Shown one piece after another: positions 1 through 7,933 of a stretch of DNA of 64,000 nucleotides. Position 1 is the first letter of the stretch. Each line of letters starts with the position of its first letter. Origin of the DNA: Moraxellaceae bacterium. Lineage in GTDB: Bacteria > Pseudomonadota > Gammaproteobacteria > Pseudomonadales > Moraxellaceae. The translations under genes and the position numbers were made by a program. The stretch is taken from NCBI GenBank assembly GCA_004173455.1, contig SECL01000003.1, forward strand, positions 1-64,000. The letters run 5' to 3'. The notes beneath the pieces are model-generated. The model had not been told where the DNA came from. It saw only the letters and a program-made list of their open reading frames with translations, and made no database searches.

Positions 1-93
1 ATTCAAAATATTACCAGCAATCAACTCAACCTTACAGCAACTTAATCTTAACTACTTGTTTTTCAACAGATTGTTGTCAAGCTCATCGTCGCT

Positions 94-130
94 GTGGGGT
101 GCATTCTACAGCATTCCTCCACCCCGTCAA
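94..130 (-). promoter_or_regulatory. Strong sigma70 promoter of rRNA/tRNA type, firing out of the left edge
   Basis: On the minus strand there is a -35 TTGACG (125-130), a 16-nt spacer and a -10 TAGAAT (103-108), followed by the GC-rich discriminator GCACCCC. An AT-rich stretch lies just upstream of the -35. This combination is typical of stringently controlled stable-RNA promoters. The transcript would run to position 1 and beyond with no ORF inside the window, so an rRNA or tRNA operon to the left is the likely target. The target is inferred; the boxes are seen. Confidence 0.6.
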
Positions 131-234
131 TACTTATTTTAGATCACAACCATTGACCGGGCGTTTTATGAACGACCTAGGTTTTTTGCTCTAGGCTTAA
201 CTATTGATTTATGGAAATTTAATGATTTTTAAGC

Positions 235-852
235 CTAAAAATTATTTTTTTGCGCTTTAAGCTTGGGAATAAGTCGTATTAGAAGTAATACAACTAAAAT
301 AAGCGCATAAGGCCATGTATCCATTAATCCAACTTTTTTGAGCCATGTCATGTGAACGACCGCAAGAATGCCGATGAGATAAACCAGCTTGTGTAGTTTG
401 ATCCAATTTCTTTTAAGGCGACGTTGCCATTCCTTGGTAGATGTAATAACTAATGGTAGATATAAAATGAGAGCGATGGCACCGACAATAATATAAGGGC
501 GATGGATAATCTCCTGATAAATGCGCGAAAAATCCAGTTGCAAGAAGAAGCCGATATAAACCAAAAAATGCACTAAAGCATAGAAGAAAGCAAATAGCCC
601 AGCCATTCTACGCCAATGTATCCAGCCGGTTAAGCCGGTTAAAATTCGAAGAGGGGTGATTGCCAGCGCAAATAAAATGCTGCGAATAGCCCACTCCCCG
701 CTATGATCAACTAATGCTTTGGTAGGGTCTGCACCCAATGACTGGGGAGCTAAAACCGTTTGGTAAACCATCCATAAAAACGGTAGCAGCAAGATGCCAA
801 ACATCAGCGGCTTGAATTTTTGAATGAGGGTATTGAGCGTTTTCTTATCCAT
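235..852 (-). CDS. msrQ: MsrQ, haem-binding membrane subunit of the MsrPQ methionine sulfoxide reductase
   Basis: Inner-membrane b-type cytochrome of the ferric-reductase-like family that passes quinone-derived electrons to periplasmic MsrP. The 205-residue protein has about six hydrophobic helices, and the haem-ligand histidines are visible in LVHFLVYIG, KLHKLVY and VVHMTWL. It lies 54 nt downstream of msrP on the same strand, so the two are probably one operon. The track begins at a GTG four codons earlier; I prefer the ATG at 852, although neither start has a strong Shine-Dalgarno. Length is normal for the family. Confidence 0.9.
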   Translation of the reverse strand: MDKKTLNTLIQKFKPLMFGILLLPFLWMVYQTVLAPQSLGADPTKALVDHSGEWAIRSILFALAITPLRILTGLTGWIHWRRMAGLFAFFYALVHFLVYIGFFLQLDFSRIYQEIIHRPYIIVGAIALILYLPLVITSTKEWQRRLKRNWIKLHKLVYLIGILAVVHMTWLKKVGLMDTWPYALILVVLLLIRLIPKLKAQKNNF

Positions 853-906
853 TGTTTTCAACACTCTTCATTTTTCATTGAGGTATTTCCTTAGCGTCTC
901 TCATTA

Positions 907-1926
907 TTAATAAAAGCGCTTTAAGTCCATTCCTTTGTAAAGTGCCGCGACTTCGGCACCATAGCCATTAAAGGGCAAGGTTTTTTTCCAGTTTGGATTG
1001 AATAGGCTATTGGGCAGTTGTCGTTCGCGTGCCTGACTCCAGCGCGGATGGTCGACATTGGGATTGACGTTGGCATAAAAGCCGTATTCCTGTGGTGCCA
1101 GCCCTAGCCAAGTGGTAACTGGGGCTTTATCGGTAAAGGTAATGCCTACAATAGATTTGATAGACTTAAAACCATACTTCCATGGCACAATCAGGCGAAA
1201 TGGTGCCCCATTCTGGTCAGGCAAACTGCGGCCATATAATCCGACGGCCATAAAAGCCAACGGGTGCAATGCTTCATCCAGTCTTAATGCTTCGATATAA
1301 GGCCAGTCGAGGTCATTACTGTTTTGGTTGGGCAGTTGTTTGGGATCAAGCAAAGTAGTGAATTGAATAAAACGTGCGTTACTTTTGGGCTGGAATCGTT
1401 TGATGAGCTGAGCCAGTGGAAAACCCAGCCATGGCACCACCATCGACCATGCTTCTACACAGCGAAACCTATAAATACGATCTTCAAGGGTGTAAGGCGC
1501 CAGAATATCCTCAAGGTTAAATGTACCCGGTTTATTACATAAGCCATCGACTTTAATCCGCCATGGATCAACCTTGATAGTGCCGGCATTGGCCGACGGA
1601 TCGGATTTTCCAGTGCCGAATTCATAAAAATTATTGTAGGTAGTGACAGAATCATAAGGCGTGATGATATTTTGGGTGGGGTTGGTAGTGGCAATTTTTC
1701 TGGCGGTGATTTTTTTACGCAAATACAGCGCCGCATCACTTCGCTCTTTTATGGGTTGGTAAGTGCCTGCGGCATGGGCAGCCTCTAATGGATAAAGGCT
1801 GGCTACTGATCCTGCGGCAGCAAGGCTCATTAATTGGCGACGGTTAAGATAAGAAGTTTCGGCGGTAATCTCGCTAGAAGCTGGCTCAGATTTTTGTTTT
1901 TGTTGAATTAGCATGAAGCGTCTCAT
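907..1926 (-). CDS. msrP: MsrP, periplasmic molybdopterin protein-methionine-sulfoxide reductase
   Basis: Catalytic subunit of MsrPQ, which repairs oxidised methionines in periplasmic proteins (formerly YedY). The N-terminus carries a twin-arginine export signal, NRRQLMSLAAAGS, followed by a small-residue stretch ending in AHA. The Mo-cofactor cysteine lies in the family motif RFRCVEAWSM, and the substrate-pocket region around PWKYGFKSIKS is intact. At 339 residues it is full length. A second ATG four codons in is a possible alternative start. It is cotranscribed with msrQ, its membrane electron donor. Confidence 0.95.
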   Translation of the reverse strand: MRRFMLIQQKQKSEPASSEITAETSYLNRRQLMSLAAAGSVASLYPLEAAHAAGTYQPIKERSDAALYLRKKITARKIATTNPTQNIITPYDSVTTYNNFYEFGTGKSDPSANAGTIKVDPWRIKVDGLCNKPGTFNLEDILAPYTLEDRIYRFRCVEAWSMVVPWLGFPLAQLIKRFQPKSNARFIQFTTLLDPKQLPNQNSNDLDWPYIEALRLDEALHPLAFMAVGLYGRSLPDQNGAPFRLIVPWKYGFKSIKSIVGITFTDKAPVTTWLGLAPQEYGFYANVNPNVDHPRWSQARERQLPNSLFNPNWKKTLPFNGYGAEVAALYKGMDLKRFY

Positions 1927-2019
1927 CTGTTATGGCCAGTTTTCCTACACTAGTACGAGCCAAGCCACAACAGAAGCAGAAGTTTGTAAGAAAAAAGTTA
2001 TTGTTTTCCTTTTGATGCT

Positions 2020-2841
2020 TTATCGGGCGGTGCGATGGGTAACAGTAGTCACAATACCAGACACTGCATAAATGAGCGCCACCGTTAAAATACCAATAGG
2101 AATATTGTAAGTCACAGCAGCTAAAACAAGTACAACCGGCAACATCACGGCAAAAGGCACGCGCTTGCGATCCAATTGTTTAAAACTAAAATATTTCACA
2201 TTACTGACCATCAGCAGACCTGCAATCACCACAACAGCCGCATAGACAACCTGCCAGAACAAATCTGAAATATTAAACAGGCTGGCGTTATCAATCCCCA
2301 CCCATACCGCCGTAATGACCAAGATCGCTGCTAGCGGACTGGCAAGACCAATAAAATAGCGTTTATCAACCGTACCAATTTGTACATTAAAACGAGCCAG
2401 TCGGAAGGCAGCACATGCTGTATAGATAAAGGAACAAGCCAGACCAATGCGACCTAATGGCTCTAGCGCCCAGCTATACATGAGCATGGCAGGTGCAACA
2501 CCAAAGGACAGCATGTCGGAGAGTGAATCGTATTGCTCGCCAAAAGCACTTTGGGCACCGGTCCAGCGCGCCACCCGACCATCCAGACCGTCTAGCAAAG
2601 CAGCCAGAAAAATGGCCAGAATTGCGTGGGTAAATTCATTGTTACTGCTGGCGATAATGGAATAAAACCCAGACAATAATGCTGCTGTAGTAATCAGATT
2701 GGGCCATAAATAAATACCCCGACTCCTAATTTTATGGCCTTCTTGGGTTTGTTCTTCTTCAACAATTTCAAAAGTTAATCCATCGTGGTCTTCATCCAGT
2801 GGCTTTTGTGAATGAGGTTCCAGATTTGAAGGCTGTGACAT
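2020..2841 (-). CDS. pssA: CDP-diacylglycerol-serine O-phosphatidyltransferase
   Basis: Makes phosphatidylserine from CDP-diacylglycerol and L-serine, the committed step to phosphatidylethanolamine. It is the multi-spanning membrane type. The CDP-alcohol phosphotransferase signature is complete: DGLDGRVAR, then G and the D-x3-D end in FGEQYDSLSD. A polar, acidic N-terminal tail of about 45 residues precedes the first helix. A GGGAG Shine-Dalgarno sits 8 nt before the ATG. Neighbours are single genes, so it probably has its own promoter. Confidence 0.93.
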   Translation of the reverse strand: MSQPSNLEPHSQKPLDEDHDGLTFEIVEEEQTQEGHKIRSRGIYLWPNLITTAALLSGFYSIIASSNNEFTHAILAIFLAALLDGLDGRVARWTGAQSAFGEQYDSLSDMLSFGVAPAMLMYSWALEPLGRIGLACSFIYTACAAFRLARFNVQIGTVDKRYFIGLASPLAAILVITAVWVGIDNASLFNISDLFWQVVYAAVVVIAGLLMVSNVKYFSFKQLDRKRVPFAVMLPVVLVLAAVTYNIPIGILTVALIYAVSGIVTTVTHRTAR

Positions 2842-2976
2842 GGATTAGCTCCCGGATCTTTTTATGGATGCGTTATTAAAAATTGTGATTTTAGCGGACG
2901 ATGATGTTGCTTTCATTAGCTTTTGGCAACAATAAATGTATAAAGCTGCCCTACACAACTGTAAGGCAAGCCAGAT

Positions 2977-3834
2977 TTATTCGGCAGCTAGCCAGCGTAC
3001 GGCAGCATGTCCACCATTTTCAGTCATGCGCAAATGCGGAAACAGCCATTGTAAAATAGCCTCTGCCTGATCAGCAAATTGCCAAGGCGGATTGATAATG
3101 AGTAATCCACAGCCATTGAGACCCACAGGAGTATCATCCGGCCACACACACAACTCACAGATTAGTTGCTTTTTAATGCCGGTTTTGAGCATTTTTTTCT
3201 CAAACCGTTCAATCATGCTGCGATCCTTGATGGGATACCACAACACAAACATGCCGGTAGACCATTTTTTATAAGCATTGGTCAGCAACTCCACCAATTG
3301 GGGGAAATCCTTGCGCTCGAGTTCATACGGTGGATCAATCATCACCATACCGCGCTTTTCTTTAGGTGGAATCACCGCCAGCAAGCCTTCATAGGCATCA
3401 CGCTGATGAATCCCAAAACGCGGATCACGGATATTATGCTTGAGGTCAAAAAATACATCCGGCTGCGTTTCAAATACCGTACCCGCATCTTGTGGCCGGA
3501 TATGCTGGCTACCTAGCCACGGCGATCCCGGATACCAGCCCTTGCTTTGCTGGCTGCGCAACTTGTCAACGTCTTTCAGATAGGTTTGAACTGCCTGTGG
3601 TGCCTGTTGAATCACCGAGCGATCCAGTTGCACCAGACGATGAATACCTTCGAGATACTCGCCTGACTTTTGCGCAGGCGCGCGCGACAGGTCATATAAG
3701 CCTGCACCACCGTGCGTATCAATATAATGATAAGGCTTGTCCTTACTATTTAAGCGATTTAACAGCTCAATGAGCAAAACATGCTTCATGACGTCGGCAA
3801 AGTTGCCAGCATGAAAATGATGTCGATAATTCAT
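2977..3834 (-). CDS. rlmJ: 23S rRNA (adenine2030-N6)-methyltransferase RlmJ
   Basis: SAM-dependent enzyme that methylates A2030 of 23S rRNA. The hallmark N-terminus MNYRHHFHAGNFADVMKH is present, followed by the SAM-binding THGGAGLYDL and the catalytic N6-adenine methylase motif IDPPYE. The 285-residue length matches the family. It stands alone between pssA on the same strand and a divergent oxygenase gene. Confidence 0.95.
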   Translation of the reverse strand: MNYRHHFHAGNFADVMKHVLLIELLNRLNSKDKPYHYIDTHGGAGLYDLSRAPAQKSGEYLEGIHRLVQLDRSVIQQAPQAVQTYLKDVDKLRSQQSKGWYPGSPWLGSQHIRPQDAGTVFETQPDVFFDLKHNIRDPRFGIHQRDAYEGLLAVIPPKEKRGMVMIDPPYELERKDFPQLVELLTNAYKKWSTGMFVLWYPIKDRSMIERFEKKMLKTGIKKQLICELCVWPDDTPVGLNGCGLLIINPPWQFADQAEAILQWLFPHLRMTENGGHAAVRWLAAE

Positions 3835-4025
3835 GATTGTAATTTAAACGCCTTGCTTATCAGATTTGGCATAATGGTAGCATGAAGTGACTTTCGAAAT
3901 GGTTGCAATTGCATGTGGTCTCAGGTTGCATTGCTATTTAGTATTGCCTACATCTAGATTCGCGCTTTCGTTTTACGCAACAATCACTTAAACCTTTTAT
4001 TTTAATTTGATGGGTTATACGCGAT

Positions 4026-4658
4026 ATGAATGACTTTGAGCCAGCCAAACAGTGGCTAAGTGAAGCCAATCTTGAACTGCTATTACAGCAGGGATTTTTT
4101 GTGGTTGATGATGCCTGCCCTGCCAAGTTGTTTGAGGCGCTGCTACAGGAATCAACACAGCTGCAAGGCGAATTTCAGCAGGCCAAAATTGCACAGGGTG
4201 GCTTAAATCAGGCGATTCGTGGTGATATCACCCGCTGGCTGCGCACTGACGATCATGCAGGCAGCTTATATTTGACTTTACTTGAAAAACTGGGGCATCA
4301 CCTCAATCAACAGCTATATTCGGGCATTCGTCGGGTTGAAGCGCACTATGCCAGCTATGCAGCCGGAGACTTTTACAAGCTGCACCGTGATAATCCCCTG
4401 AACAATCAGCCAGTGACGCAACCCACGCTGCAACATTCACGAGTTATTTCTACAGTTTTTTACCTTAATCCAGTATGGCAAGCTACATGGCATGGTGAAT
4501 TGCACCTACAGGATCAGCAGCAGCATTGGCATAAGATTTTACCGTTACCCAATCGACTGGTGATTTTCCAAAGTGATTTACTGCATGAAGTGTGTCCAGC
4601 ACGCCATGAGCGCCGTTCGATTGCAGGCTGGTTACGCCGCGATGAACATATTTTTTAA
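4026..4658 (+). CDS. 2-oxoglutarate/Fe(II)-dependent prolyl-4-hydroxylase-like oxygenase
   Basis: A 210-residue protein with the double-stranded beta-helix metal site of the prolyl-4-hydroxylase/SM-20 family. The Fe ligands are H120 and D122 in KLHRDN and H187 in DLLHEVCP; R197 in RRSIAGW should bind 2-oxoglutarate. The spacing fits the family. The substrate cannot be deduced: related bacterial proteins include ribosomal-protein and EF-Tu prolyl hydroxylases. It is a single gene, divergent from rlmJ, with no operon partner. Confidence 0.8.
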   Translation: MNDFEPAKQWLSEANLELLLQQGFFVVDDACPAKLFEALLQESTQLQGEFQQAKIAQGGLNQAIRGDITRWLRTDDHAGSLYLTLLEKLGHHLNQQLYSGIRRVEAHYASYAAGDFYKLHRDNPLNNQPVTQPTLQHSRVISTVFYLNPVWQATWHGELHLQDQQQHWHKILPLPNRLVIFQSDLLHEVCPARHERRSIAGWLRRDEHIF

Positions 4659-4802
4659 ATCTTTTATTGGTACAACTGCTGCTTGAATAGCTACTGCTTA
4701 CAGCAATTTGTGCGTTTTCACTGTTTATTGCGTTGTCGACCAATTTTTGGCAAAACGTTTAATTGATGTCCCATTGTTTTTATTCATTGAAACAGGTAAG
4801 CC

Positions 4803-5396
4803 ATGACTAATATTTCTCAGCAAATTGATCTTTCTGAAAATGATCCCTCTCAAAATAATTCACTTCAAAATCCGATCCATCAAAATAGTGCTGATCTGGT
4901 AAAAAAAATTGGCGAAACTGATCAGCAGTTTTTAACCAACCCCACGCCAGAACTGGCTAAAATCCGCGCTAATTTGCGCGTCCAACTTGTAAAACATAGC
5001 CATCAACGGCAGGAACAAATTTATTTTTTGACGGAAGCTGCGGCGTTACTGGAAATTGCGCTCATGGAAATCAGCAGCCTAGAACAGCATTTGGCCTTGA
5101 GTGCCGCTTTGGGTGAAACTTATTTAGAGTTTTATCATGTGACTCAGGAAACGCGTTACCTGATTATTAGCAAACAAGTCATTAAACCCTTGTCGCATCA
5201 TGCCAGTACAGAAATTTTGCTGGCACTGGCACGCTTGAGCGCTGCTGAAAATCATCCCTCACTCGTCAAACACTGGATGACTCGCCTGATGCAAATTCCG
5301 AATATAGACCTTATGGACATCAGGCAAGCAGCGGAACTGGATTCATATCGCGATGAAGACTGGTTTAAAGCGTTGCTTAGAACGCATCTTCATTAA
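4803..5396 (+). CDS. Unknown helical cytoplasmic protein
   Basis: I do not recognise this 197-residue protein. Residues 1-35 are polar and rich in Asn, Gln and Ser, with the look of a disordered tail. The rest is predicted to be amphipathic helices, with alternating leucine/alanine runs that could form TPR-like or HEAT-like hairpins. There is no signal peptide or membrane segment. The start follows AACAGGTAAGCC. It sits between the oxygenase gene and a convergent DUF2789 gene. Confidence 0.65.
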   Translation: MTNISQQIDLSENDPSQNNSLQNPIHQNSADLVKKIGETDQQFLTNPTPELAKIRANLRVQLVKHSHQRQEQIYFLTEAAALLEIALMEISSLEQHLALSAALGETYLEFYHVTQETRYLIISKQVIKPLSHHASTEILLALARLSAAENHPSLVKHWMTRLMQIPNIDLMDIRQAAELDSYRDEDWFKALLRTHLH

Positions 5397-5433
5397 TCAG
5401 TAGCACCTTTTAAATGCTACAAAGATACTAAAA

Positions 5434-5682
5434 TTATATCTTTGGCATGGAGTCACAGTGTAGCTCGGTATTGAGCTGGTCGATAATGGGTGCCCACTCA
5501 TCATCGCCGTGCCACTTTTCTTTTAGCAGTTGCGACTGACCTGACGTCCAGAACGGTGCATCACCCAATTTGACGTTTTCAGGCAATTGATGCGTATGGA
5601 TGAAGGTTTGAATGGCGTCCTCAGAGGAGTCTAAACCCAGTTGTTCAAATAAAGTTTCTATGCTCGGGGTTCCGACAATCAT
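5434..5682 (-). CDS. DUF2789 family protein
   Basis: A small acidic 82-residue cytoplasmic protein matching the DUF2789 pattern: an N-terminal helix with LFEQLGLDS, the conserved core LPENVKLGDAPFW, and a C-terminal acidic helix with WAPIIDQLN. Its function is unknown. The family is common in Acinetobacter and Pseudomonas relatives. The gene is preceded by the Shine-Dalgarno-like TTAGGAGC. It lies downstream of mdh, separated from it by the mdh terminator. Confidence 0.8.
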   Translation of the reverse strand: MIVGTPSIETLFEQLGLDSSEDAIQTFIHTHQLPENVKLGDAPFWTSGQSQLLKEKWHGDDEWAPIIDQLNTELHCDSMPKI

Positions 5683-5802
5683 GATTAGCTCCTAATTTAT
5701 TCAATATGATAGTAAAATTTATAAACCAGCCAGCTAAAATCACAAGCAACAAAACGTAGCGTATTGTGCGTTTTTTATTTTTTAATAGGGATTTCCACTA
5801 AA

Positions 5803-5837
5803 AAAGCCCTCATCACATCGCTGTAATCAGGGCTTTT
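5803..5837 (-). terminator. Rho-independent terminator of mdh
   Basis: On the minus strand AAAAGCCCT pairs with AGGGCTTTT around a loop of about 17 nt, and the stem ends in a T run. It lies 20 nt after the mdh stop. Confidence 0.85.
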
Positions 5838-5857
5838 GTAGTGCTATTACTAGTCTG

Positions 5858-6844
5858 TTATTTTAACAGGTCAGCAACCGCTGTACGCTCACCTTCTAGC
5901 TCGGCTAGGGTTGCGTCCATTTTTTCACGACTGAACTCATCAATCGGTAAGCCTTCTACACGCGTGTATTCGCCGTTTTCACAGGTTACTGGTACACCGT
6001 ACATTACGTCTTTTGGAATACCATAAGAACCGTCGGAAGGAATACCCATGGTGACCCATTTGCCATTGGTGCCAAGCGCCCAGTCACGCATGTGATCAAT
6101 GGCAGCATTGGCAGCAGACGCAGCAGAAGACAAGCCACGTGCTTCAATAATCGCCGCACCGCGTTTACCAACTGTTGGCAGGAATACGTTGGCATTCCAG
6201 TCCTGATCGTTGATCATGTCTTTGACGCTTTCGCCATTGATGGTGGCAAAACGGTAATCTGCATACATGGTTGGCGAGTGGTTGCCCCACACGGTCATTT
6301 TTTCAATGTCAGCCACTGCTTTGCCAGTTTTGGCAGCCAGCTGGCTTAATGCGCGGTTGTGATCCAAACGCAACATGGCAGTGAAGTTCTTGGCTGGCAG
6401 GTCTGGTGCAGATTTCATGGCAATGTATGCATTGGTATTGGCTGGGTTACCCACCACCAGTACTTTAACATCACGGCTGGCCACGTCATTTAAGGCTTTG
6501 CCCTGTGCGATGAAGATTTCACCATTGACTGCCAGCAACTCAGCACGCTCCATGCCCGGACCACGCGGACGTGAACCCACGAGCAGCGCGTAATCAGCAT
6601 CTTTAAAGGCTATTTTTGGATCATCTGTTCCTACCATGCCAGCCAGTAAAGGAAATGCACAGTCTTCCAGTTCCATCATCACGCCTTTAAGCGCTTGTTG
6701 AGCCTTTTCCATTGGAATTTCAAGCATTTGAAGAATAACTGGTTGATCCTTGCCCAGCATTTCCCCGCTGGCAATCCGGAACAACAAACTATAACCAATT
6801 TGACCAGCAGCGCCAGTTACGGCAACACGAACAGGTTGCTTCAT
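5858..6844 (-). CDS. mdh: Malate dehydrogenase
   Basis: NAD-dependent oxidation of malate to oxaloacetate in the TCA cycle. The Rossmann glycine motif [11 protein letters not shown] is at the N-terminus, the substrate arginine loop is in [11 protein letters not shown], and the catalytic His is in [12 protein letters not shown]. The track starts eight codons upstream; I chose the ATG at 6844 because GGAGAA lies just ahead of it and the protein then starts with the family-typical [11 protein letters not shown]. The result is 328 residues, the usual length. It is monocistronic with its own terminator. Confidence 0.97.
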   Translation of the reverse strand: MKQPVRVAVTGAAGQIGYSLLFRIASGEMLGKDQPVILQMLEIPMEKAQQALKGVMMELEDCAFPLLAGMVGTDDPKIAFKDADYALLVGSRPRGPGMERAELLAVNGEIFIAQGKALNDVASRDVKVLVVGNPANTNAYIAMKSAPDLPAKNFTAMLRLDHNRALSQLAAKTGKAVADIEKMTVWGNHSPTMYADYRFATINGESVKDMINDQDWNANVFLPTVGKRGAAIIEARGLSSAASAANAAIDHMRDWALGTNGKWVTMGIPSDGSYGIPKDVMYGVPVTCENGEYTRVEGLPIDEFSREKMDATLAELEGERTAVADLLK

Positions 6845-7057
6845 GTAGTTTCTCCAATTAGGGGACAAGGAATGTCGGGGAGATCAAGCAGCAGCGATGG
6901 TTTATGAATATCGACAGCACTTCATCTCGGCGCCAAGATTGTACTTGATTAACGCGATGGGTGCGAGTATAGGGGCAGGCAAATCTGCAAAAGTCGAAGA
7001 TTTTTTGATGAAAATAGCAGAAAAATGCGCGCTGCAATGTCAGAGCAATCTTCTGCT

Positions 7058-7717
7058 TTACGGCGTACCTTGTACGATAAAGGTGGCTGGACAGTTGGAA
7101 CGAATGGTTGCCGGGCAAGACACATACTGACCCTGATTGTTATAGCACACTTTCATTTCGGTCAGGACAGGCGCGTTAAAGCGTACGGTCTGTACACAGC
7201 GTAACTGAATACCGTCTGCGGGCAGCGTGTTGTTGAGCATTTGCAGCTGACGAATCAGACTACTGCGCTGCATGCTAATTTCTTTGGATGCATTAAACTC
7301 GGGCGGCACCCGCAAACGACCTGCATAGTTGGCAATGGTTCTAAAATAGGTGCTTGGACTCATACCAGTGCAACCACCATTGCGCTGCCAGTCTTCCTGT
7401 CGCAGGCGTTCATCTGGCATAACGCGTTCAACGACTCGAGCCTGCAAAGGATTAAGCGCGGCTGGTGTACGACTGGCGCAATCATTGGGATCAGTGACAG
7501 GTACTTCTGGTTTGAGCGATGCAATAGTGAGTGAAAAACCTTCCTGACACTGGCGCAACTGACGTTTGCTGGGATCTAATGCACATATCGCAGGCGACAT
7601 GTGAATAATCAGCGTAAAACGCTGCGGACGTACGTTCTCTGCACCGATCACCTGTTGGGCAAGCGATAATAAGCAAAAAGCAGATACTGTACTCAGCATT
7701 GTATGCCGTAACTTCAT
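7058..7717 (-). CDS. Secreted RNase T2-fold protein lacking the catalytic residues
   Basis: A 219-residue protein with a signal peptide ending near VIGA. It follows the ribonuclease T2 plan: the opening strand FTLIIHMSPAIC, the CAS I region SLTIASLKP (normally x-HGLWP) and the CAS II region EDWQRNGGCTGMSP (normally HEWxKHGxC). The catalytic histidines are replaced: CAS I His by Ala, and the CAS II histidines by Glu and Asn, with Glu to Asp and Lys to Arg also changed. Cysteines and the SPSTYF element are kept. It is therefore probably an inactive exported family member that may bind RNA or a partner. The family call is an alignment by eye. Confidence 0.7.
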   Translation of the reverse strand: MKLRHTMLSTVSAFCLLSLAQQVIGAENVRPQRFTLIIHMSPAICALDPSKRQLRQCQEGFSLTIASLKPEVPVTDPNDCASRTPAALNPLQARVVERVMPDERLRQEDWQRNGGCTGMSPSTYFRTIANYAGRLRVPPEFNASKEISMQRSSLIRQLQMLNNTLPADGIQLRCVQTVRFNAPVLTEMKVCYNNQGQYVSCPATIRSNCPATFIVQGTP

Positions 7718-7776
7718 TTGGTTAGATCACCCGCCGACAAAAGCATAAAAAGTATGAACGCATAAATTTCGGATCG

Positions 7777-7908
7777 CTATGTTAAACCAGCTTTCATATT
7801 TTGAAAGCATGATCGTGTTGAACAAACGTGAACATGAATTTTTTGAGCATGGCCTGCATTCGCAATGCGCTGATAAAGGCTGTTACTGTTGCTTGTCTTC
7901 TTCGTCAT
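7777..7908 (-). CDS. Candidate 43-residue small protein
   Basis: A short ORF reading MTKKTSNSNSLYQRI at its start and rich in basic residues, with the central patch KIHVHVCS. It is not listed with this start in the ORF track. An unusually good Shine-Dalgarno, GGGAGG, lies 6 nt before its ATG. It begins 25 nt after the lytic transglycosylase stop on the same strand and precedes the RNase T2-like gene. There is no signal peptide or membrane helix. Its function is unknown. The translation signal, not similarity, is the main support. Confidence 0.55.
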   Translation of the reverse strand: MTKKTSNSNSLYQRIANAGHAQKIHVHVCSTRSCFQNMKAGLT

Positions 7909-7933
7909 GCTATTCCTCCCGTTAACCGTATGT

